A model generated the notes under the pieces. That model was not told where the DNA came from and did no database searches. It was given only the letters and a program-made list of their open reading frames with translations. From Anastrepha obliqua (taxonomy: Eukaryota > Arthropoda > Insecta > Diptera > Tephritidae): 64,000 nt of DNA. Below, piece by piece: positions 57,842 to 64,000 of the stretch. Numbering within the stretch: position 1 is the stretch's first letter; every line of letters starts with the position of its first letter. Both the position numbers and the translations under genes were made by a program. Location of the stretch: NCBI RefSeq assembly GCF_027943255.1, contig NC_072894.1, positions 77,601,601-77,665,600 of the forward strand, read 5' to 3'.

Positions 57842-58536
57842 TAGGGTGGGCCATGTAAAATTTGCTTTTTGAATCGGTTATAAAGAAAAAACGAATCAAT
57901 ATTTTTTCAAACTTTTTTTTTTAACTTTGAAGATTGAACATTATCATTTATGAATGAAAAATAATATCGTTCAAATGACTGCCACGACTGGCTTTACAGT
58001 AGGCCATTCGATCAACCCAATTTTTAAGCACATTTTCAATTGTTTGGGCTCCAATTTCATGAATGGCAACTTCGATTTCGTGTTTTAAAGCATCAATCGT
58101 CTCTGGATGGTTCGCATAGCATTTGTCCTTAACGGCTCCCCACAAAAAATAGTCCAACGGATTTAAATCACAGCTCCGAGGCGGCCAATTGATATCGGAA
58201 TTCAAAAACGGTAGTCAAAAGTTCGAGTGTAACTTTGGCAGTGTGACAAGTTGCACCGTGCTGTTGAAACCAAATGTCGTCCATTCAATTTTTGGAAACA
58301 AAAACTCGTTGAGCATGTCAGGGTAACGCTCGCCATTTAACCGCGGAAGAAGAAAAAGACTCACCACTTTGGAAATAGGTTTTCAATATTTCCCAATTTT
58401 GTTCAAGCGTATAGCGTCTCATTTCGTAAATGTCAAACCTTTAAGTAAATTATGAACACATTTGACATGTCATTTGTGTTACCATTCTTAAAAAAAATAG
58501 CTTGTTCAAAAAGCAAACGCTATATGGCCCACCCTG
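57842..58536 (-). mobile_element. Rosa-like mariner, internally deleted, intact ends
   Basis: Ends AGGGTGGGCCATGTAAAATT and GCTATATGGCCCACCCTG are inverted repeats flanked by TA (57840-57841 and 58537-58538). The minus-strand frame at 57948-58205 reads DINWPPRSCDLNPLDYFLWG, the third catalytic block, then KDKCYANHPETIDALKHEIE to a stop. The N-terminal half is deleted: about 695 bp remain of an expected 1.3 kb. The same protein family is at 30905-31390, and a deleted member at 1044-1418. Confidence 0.8.
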
Positions 58537-58539
58537 TAT

Positions 58540-59040
58540 CTTAACTAAACTTAATTGCTGATCTATCACGGATGCTATTTTAATGGTCAAAGTAGAAAAA
58601 ATCTTTGGCTTCAATTGCTAATTCTATAAATAGAGCAAAACAAAACTCCAAATTTTTAAAGATAAATGTGGTAAAATTTTGTATTGATTTGTAGAATTAA
58701 AAAAAAAATTATGTTTTTGTGACATTTGCTACAGTTTTACCTCAAATTTACAAGATTGTCAGGGTATTTATGACTAAGGAAATACATAGATTTAAAATTA
58801 TCAAAAACTATTTTTCAAATTGGTTTTCGAGTTCTGTTATCTATATTAGTAGGTTTACGAAATGATTTTTAAATTCCTTATAATTTTGCACATTAAAAAA
58901 TATGAAACTTTCGTAGACACGGAATATTCAGTCCGGTTATGGTCTTTAATTCCTTATAAGGTTATTATTATATAAATGCAAACCTCTGGAGTGATACCCT
59001 CTTCGTAGATGACTATTTGCGAACCTTTATTACTTTATCG
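58540..59040. other. AT-rich spacer, no feature seen
   Basis: No repeat or coding segment recognised. Confidence 0.35.
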
Positions 59041-59044
59041 GCGA

Positions 59045-59345
59045 TCGCCCATTAGTGCGTGACTACCATTCGGAATTCGAAGAACGTATGTTCGAATCTC
59101 CGCTAAACAACAAAATGAAGAAAATGCTTTTCTAATAGTGGTCGCCCCTCGGCAGACAATGGCAAAACTCCGAGTGTATTTCTGCCATGAAAAAGCTCCT
59201 CATAAAAAAAAAAAATATCTACGGTTCGGAGTCGGCTTCAAACTGTAGGTTTCTCAATTTTTAGAACAACATGAAGACACACACCACAAATAGCAGGAGG
59301 AGCTCTGCCACACGCCCAAAAAGGGTGTAAGCGCCAATGATATAT
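59045..59345 (+). repeat. SINE copy, nearly complete, RNA sense plus
   Basis: The tRNA-like head region GTGCGTGACTACCATTCGG and box B ATGTTCGAATCTCC lie at 59055-59102. The body AATAGTGGTCGCCCCTCGGC and the tail CCCAAAAAGGGTGTAAGCGC follow, then an ATATAT tract at 59339. Box A itself is eroded (ATTAGTGCGTG). Confidence 0.85.
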
Positions 59346-59624
59346 ATATTATTATTTCATCAGCTACTTATTTTTCCTCAACATTATTCTGCACAAAAAT
59401 CTAGTTGGGATAGCCTAATAAAGAAGGTTAACTTCAATTTCGGTTGCAGCGCAAATGCTAATACTATTGTCGTTCGTTGTCGGTTCAGCTTTCTACTTTT
59501 ACCTGGTCGAACTGTGCATATAAACCCTATACAATCATTTCATTTAAGAACGATGCATGAAAATCTATCTGCTTTTACGTTTTGTATCCGTAAGCAGCCG
59601 CCATAGTTATGTAAATGGTTTGGG

Positions 59625-59880
59625 GCGTGATTACCATTCGCAAGTGCACTAGTAAGAAATCCCGGGCACGAAACACTATATGATACAACAAGTTTTTTCT
59701 TATAATGGTCGCCCCTAGGCAAATCTCCGAATGAAAAACAGCTCCTCATAAAAGACCATCTACCGTTCATATGCGGCATACAACTGTAGGTCCCATTTGT
59801 GGAAAACATCAAGACGCACGCCACAAATAGGAGGATGAGCTCGGTGAAACAGCCAAAAAAAGGTCGTAAGCGTTAACTAA
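59625..59880 (+). repeat. SINE copy, RNA sense plus, head truncated
   Basis: GGCGTGATTACCATTCGCAA, TAATGGTCGCCCCTAGGC, CTGTAGGTCCCATTTGTGGA and AAAGGTCGTAAGCG follow the family order. It lies 280 bp from the previous copy in the same orientation. Confidence 0.8.
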
Positions 59881-59884
59881 TACA

Positions 59885-61075
59885 TCAATATATTATCCGA
59901 GAGAATGGGTGAAATCTACAATCTTTAAAACCATACATATGCTGTTCGAATGCGGTACCCGAAAATACTGTCCTCATCTTTCCTGACCTTAGTGCTTTAT
60001 ATCTCCTGTCCATTTCTGTAACGCTGAACTTTTACTCTTACTGAACTTTGTTACACCTGATCTATTACCTAACTTCACTTGTTATAAGGTAATAGACCCG
60101 TGCCCAACTCTAGTACCAGTAATAAGTGTCTATTGATCTCTATAAATCAGGTTTCAGTAATTGCTCTGTGATTAAAGATCCATTAAAGAATTTGAAAAAG
60201 AAAGACGCACAATAATAATTCATTTGGATGAATGCTCGCAATGTGCAGATTTTATGAATGAATTCTCTTCTTATTGCTAATTAATAACTAATTTATTCCA
60301 GCGTTACCCGCGACAAAAACAGAAGCACCAGTAAACATTTTGTGTCTACAGTATGAGTATGATAGAACACTTGCCACATGCAACATGCATGTCGTACTTG
60401 CCACAAAGAACGTGGTGTAGCGATTATTCAATCTGTAAAACGATTACCATTTATGGCGTGGCATTGATTTACTAAAACCGATGGCGCACGCGCCGATTCA
60501 ATAACCAGCGTGCGTTCGACAGTTGGCATTTGGTGATGGGCAAAACTTGGTACATGCAATCCGTTCCATTTTGCGGTTCTTCTTCACATTCTTTGTACAA
60601 ACATAGATAAATATATAAGTATATCCAGCAAACCATAAAGTAGGCTTTGCTAATTGTTTTTGATTTTGGAGCTTTCATCCTCTGGTGCCTTTTCAGTATA
60701 GCCAGGAAAAGATTTTCCCAAACTGAGAACTCTATAAGTTGGATTTGGAATCTAAAAACCCGTGATTAGAAAAATCGTTTTGCGCAAGAAAACATGTTGA
60801 ACATTGCTGTTAATGTTTTAGATTCAGACGTATACCCTCAAGAAATCCTACTTCTTTGAGACAGTTGCTCGGATTTCTCCTCTAAGCCCATTTTCTCATA
60901 AATAATAAAACGCATAGAACAATATGGCTGAACATTTTCAATTCACTTGTATTTATCCATCCAAGGTGGCTTGTTTGCTATTTGCCGCTTTTAATGGGCG
61001 ATCAATTCTTTCAATCATTTTTTCTTTGCTTATTTTCAATGCTCAATTTCAAATTTTTAATGAAAGTAATGGAGT
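59885..61075. other. Spacer without a supported gene
   Basis: No coding or repeat feature is convincing. Short open stretches, such as 60924-61136, run into the LINE fragment and start with non-specific sequence. Confidence 0.35.
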
Positions 61076-61079
61076 AATC

Positions 61080-61760
61080 GAGAGTGCATTCAAAAAAATT
61101 GATGGATATTTTCTTTACCGATGGGTTCAAGAATGAAGTAGGTTCTGGATCCGGATGGTACTTAAACGATAGTATATGGGCTATGGGAGGAATGGCAACT
61201 GTTTTCCAAACGGAAATTTTTGCCGTTCTGAAAGTAGCAGAATGGATAATTGAGAGGAGATGGAGCGGAAAACAGATTGGAGTGTAGTCTAGCTGTCACT
61301 AAAGGCGCAAAGCAAACCTCAAATATTGTTCAAGAATGTGAGAAGAAGCTTAATTATGTTGCAAGACGGAATAAACTTGAACTTATCTGGGTTCCAGGAC
61401 ATCGCAGTGTTCAAGGAAATGAAATTGCCGATGAATTGGCCAACTGCGGACCAGCGGTTACCCAACAGGGTACAGGAGTCATGAATTGGATCAGTGATTA
61501 TGTATGTCATTTACATAAAGAGCGATGGTCCAGTGTAGAACGCGGGAGAACTGTAAAGTGCCCGAATTTTCTTCTAAAACTTGGTAGAAAAGACGTTTGG
61601 TTGTACCATCAAGGTCGGTATTATTACAGGACACAACCCATGGGTTCAGCATATGATCTCCATTGGAATCATTGAGGACTCGATTTGAATGTCTTACTTA
61701 GAGGAGGCGGATAGCACTGAGCATTTTATCTGTGCGTGTCTTGCCTTTGCTTAGGCTACG
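61080..61760 (+). pseudogene. LINE RNase H fragment, second LINE family
   Basis: MDIFFTDGFKNEVGSGSGWY at about 61100-61160 holds the first catalytic Asp of an RNase H domain (TDGS-type block). ATVFQTEIFAVLKVAEWI holds the Glu block. A deletion removes the DSQAA block near 61280. In the next frame LELIWVPGHRSVQGNEIADE at 61376-61435 gives the last block. A knuckle-like remnant follows near 61700. It differs in sequence from the 30187 and 54735 copies. Confidence 0.7.
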
Positions 61761-61764
61761 AATT

Positions 61765-62615
61765 TTGGGCTCCGACGCCATGAAAATAAATAATATTCAT
61801 TCTCTCAAACTGGAGGATATTTTCAGATTTCGCAAAGAATCTGGAAACTTCCCACAACACTAGCTATTTCCGCCTCTATTCTATCCTATCTATCACTATA
61901 TCTCTGTCACTTCTATCCTTTCCTCCTTGACTATCTACGCTTTTACTTTCCAGAGCTTTGAATATATGTAATGGGATTTTTAGAATGAGTGTTTTAGGAG
62001 TTACCATTTATCTGCATACAAAGATAGGGTCCGTCGAAAGCGTTTATTTCATTGTTCATATACTCTGAAAGTGGTTGGTGAAATTATAAAGGAGATTTCT
62101 TTTTTTTTTTTGTAAAACTTTCAATAACGATCTCTCAGAAGCAATCATAAGATTGTGCGTTATATAATATTAAATTCTTCCACAGGGTTATTGCTTACAT
62201 CGGCAACAGAAAATTTATGAGTACTCTGTATGATGTATGGTACTTGAACTTGGTAATTTCATGAGGTTCTGATTACTAGTTATCTGTTAATGCTCTCAAG
62301 GAGGCGCGGATTCCTTTATTAAGGAATCTTCTAATTATAATCTAACCTCCTTTGGTGCTCTTTGACATGGTCGGTATGGAATATTGAGGCGAACATCGAG
62401 AAGATATCAGTTGCCTTGTATTGCTGCTGGGAGACCATTGGAAAATTTATTTATATGTTACTACTATTTTTTAATGTTACTATTGGCTAACCATTATAAA
62501 ATAAATACCTTGTCTAAGAAGTTGCAGAGAGTACGAAGAGTACAGAGGGGCCCAACAGACCAGCTCTTCTGCAGGACCTAGCATTTTGCAAACTTGATAT
62601 AATAATAAAAAAAAT
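61765..62615. other. Spacer without a supported gene
   Basis: AT-rich, with a T-run at 62099-62111. Nothing recognised. Confidence 0.35.
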
Positions 62616-62616
62616 A

Positions 62617-62935
62617 AATAAATAATTGGCGTGTACACTTCTGTTAGGTGTTTGGCCGAGCTCCTCCTCCTATTTGTGGTGTGCGTCTTGATGTTGTTCC
62701 ACAAATGGAGGGACCTACAGTTTCAAGCCGACTCCGAACGGCAGATATTTTTATGAGGAGCTTTTTCGTGGCAGAAATACACTCGGAGGTTTGCCATTGC
62801 CTGCCGAGGGGCGACCGCTATTAGAAAAATGTTTTTATCAATTTTGCTTTCACCGAGATTCGAACCAACGACCTCTCAGTGAATTCCGAATGGTGATCAC
62901 GCACCAACCCATTCGGCTACGGCGGCCGGGAAACT
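62617..62935 (-). repeat. SINE, fullest copy of the tRNA-derived family
   Basis: RNA sense is minus. The tRNA-like head is at about 62850-62930: box A TAGCCGAATGGG (complement of 62908-62919) and box B GGTTCGAATCTC (complement of 62855-62866), 41 bases apart. The body includes GCGACCGCTATTAG, CACTCGGAGGTTTGCCATTG, CAAGCCGACTCCGAACGGC and GAGCTCCTCCTCCTATTTG in plus-strand order from right to left. The 3' tail is an (AATA)n tract near 62605-62622. At about 315 bp it is a normal SINE length. Peptide-like translations of this repeat, such as VVPQMEGPTVSSRL, are artefacts. Confidence 0.88.
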
Positions 62936-62939
62936 TGGT

Positions 62940-64000
62940 ATACTCGTTGAAAAATCTCTCACTATTTGTGTCGTGACTAGGTTAAGAGGCTTGGGTTATA
63001 TTTAGCTTTCTAAACTACGGGCATTCAAAAATTATTACAAACTTCGACTTCAGTCCAATTCTGATGATCATTTTCCACCCACATATTCTCAAGGGAATCA
63101 TCTCCACATTTTATATACAATTATTTAACTTGTACTTAACTACATACCTATATCGAACAAAAAAAAAACTTAAGAAACAGCCTTTATATAGCGTTTAGTA
63201 CAGCTAAATTGAAGAAACAGAGGAAATCCCAGCCCACATGGATGCATTATATTATATTTACTCTTTAGCAGGGCTCTTAAATACTTAAAATTTTCGAGGC
63301 CTCCATATTTGTTTGCTGGGCACATTTATACATTCGTTTCAGTAGAGAATGCTTGTCTTCACCTGCCAACGCTAAGCGCCAACCAGACCAAGTGAAGCTG
63401 ACGGATTCAATGATGTCCCCGGAGCCATAAGCGCGATGCATTTGCACCTAGTAGACGCCGCCAGAATGCTCTGATTTCATTCACAGTACAGAATTCTCGT
63501 ATAGCAAACTAAGGACAATGTCGTTGTAATTGATGTATAATGTAATGATTCAAGCGTACACTCAGATGCAGTCTTGCTTGATTCTGCCAGTGATAATGAT
63601 GTGTTGATGATGTTTATGATAATAGGTTGCTACTGCGTGAGCAGCTTCAGTCTTTTTTGCGAATATTAAAAGAAATCAAAGAAAAATAAAAAGCAAAACA
63701 AATAAATGGAAAAAAGAAAAGAAATGTTCAAATGCATCAGGTGAAGAAGTGCATGCGCATCATAATCATTGCGTCGCATGCTCAGCAATTCGTCCAACGA
63801 ACGATCGGCTGACGACTGAGCGACCAACTATGCTGTCGGTAAAGTTTATTCAATAAACCAGCAGCTGCAGCTGGTGCTCTTCTGTGAGGTAATAGCAGCA
63901 GTGGCAATGCGATCAACGGCGATCGGCAAACAGCAAACTTCGGTGCACGCCAGATGATGATGGCAATGGACGCGCAGCGGCGGCACTTGTTGCATTTTTT
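62940..64000. other. Right edge, noncoding, possibly regulatory
   Basis: No coding exon is visible. From about 63350 the sequence becomes GC-richer and less repetitive, with CAGCAGCTGCAGCTGGTG near 63860 (E-box-like CAGCTG). This could be regulatory sequence of the rhomboid gene or a neighbour. Confidence 0.35.

Noticed and set aside
62850..62930. A real tRNA gene on the minus strand
   Set aside because: Box A and box B are good, but the acceptor and anticodon stems do not pair, and the sequence is part of a 13-copy repeat.
52051..64000. Rhomboid catalytic exon (GxSG Ser, conserved His)
   Set aside because: I searched the readable frames and found no membrane-spanning GASGG-type segment, so none is claimed.
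1..64000. CRISPR arrays, operons, Shine-Dalgarno sites, bacterial origins
   Set aside because: Nothing of the kind is visible, and the gene structure is plainly eukaryotic.

Overview
The window reads as nuclear DNA of a higher fly, most likely a true fruit fly (Tephritidae). It is strongly AT-rich, genes carry spliceosomal introns, and the space between and inside genes is packed with decayed mariner/Tc1 elements, non-LTR retrotransposon pieces, MITE-like fold-backs and a tRNA-derived SINE of a type I associate with tephritid genomes. No prokaryotic feature is present. The genus cannot be named from sequence alone.

Four protein genes are supported. (1) cueball (cue), + strand, about 7878-11475: YWTD beta-propeller, EGF repeats, a membrane segment and a short cytoplasmic tail. 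Its signal-peptide exon was not found. (2) The zer-1/zyg-11-type substrate receptor (Drosophila CG12084 type), + strand, 16742-24309: ten coding exons whose splice phases all join, giving about 754 residues. (3) A small arginine/serine-rich protein, - strand, 34517-34885: two exons, 94 residues, family not recognised. (4) The 5' half of a rhomboid-family gene with an EF-hand-like N-terminus, + strand, 46622-52050: four phase-0 exons. The membrane protease core was not found and probably lies beyond position 64000.

The rest is mostly mobile DNA. 1-7.8 kb: a deleted mariner, a Tc1-like copy split by a G/C-ended MITE, a MITE with perfect 20-bp ends at TTAA, and a mariner relic. 12.3-13.4 kb: a Tc1-like relic. 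18.7-24.1 kb (zer-1 introns): LINE tails, SINEs and a hairpin with a direct repeat. 25-33 kb: SINEs, a mariner inserted in another mariner, a LINE RNase H fragment, a rosa-like mariner and a Tc1 relic. 33.5-38.1 kb: RTE-type fragments and two more copies of one mariner family. 40.5-44.5 kb: two copies of a small retroposon with target-site duplications and an unusual T-rich 3' end, a non-LTR fragment split by a SINE, and a Tc1-like element. 47-54 kb (rhomboid introns): a long-armed fold-back and two MITEs. 54.7-62.9 kb: LINE fragments, two tandem rosa-like relics and three SINEs.

The genes do not form a pathway. From memory, cueball and CG12084 are neighbours in Drosophila and rhomboid genes lie nearby on 3L, so the order looks like conserved microsynteny. 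No wholly new multi-gene system is visible. The most unusual items are the T-tailed retroposon pair, the possible short EF-hand-only isoform of the rhomboid gene, and the layered nesting of elements.
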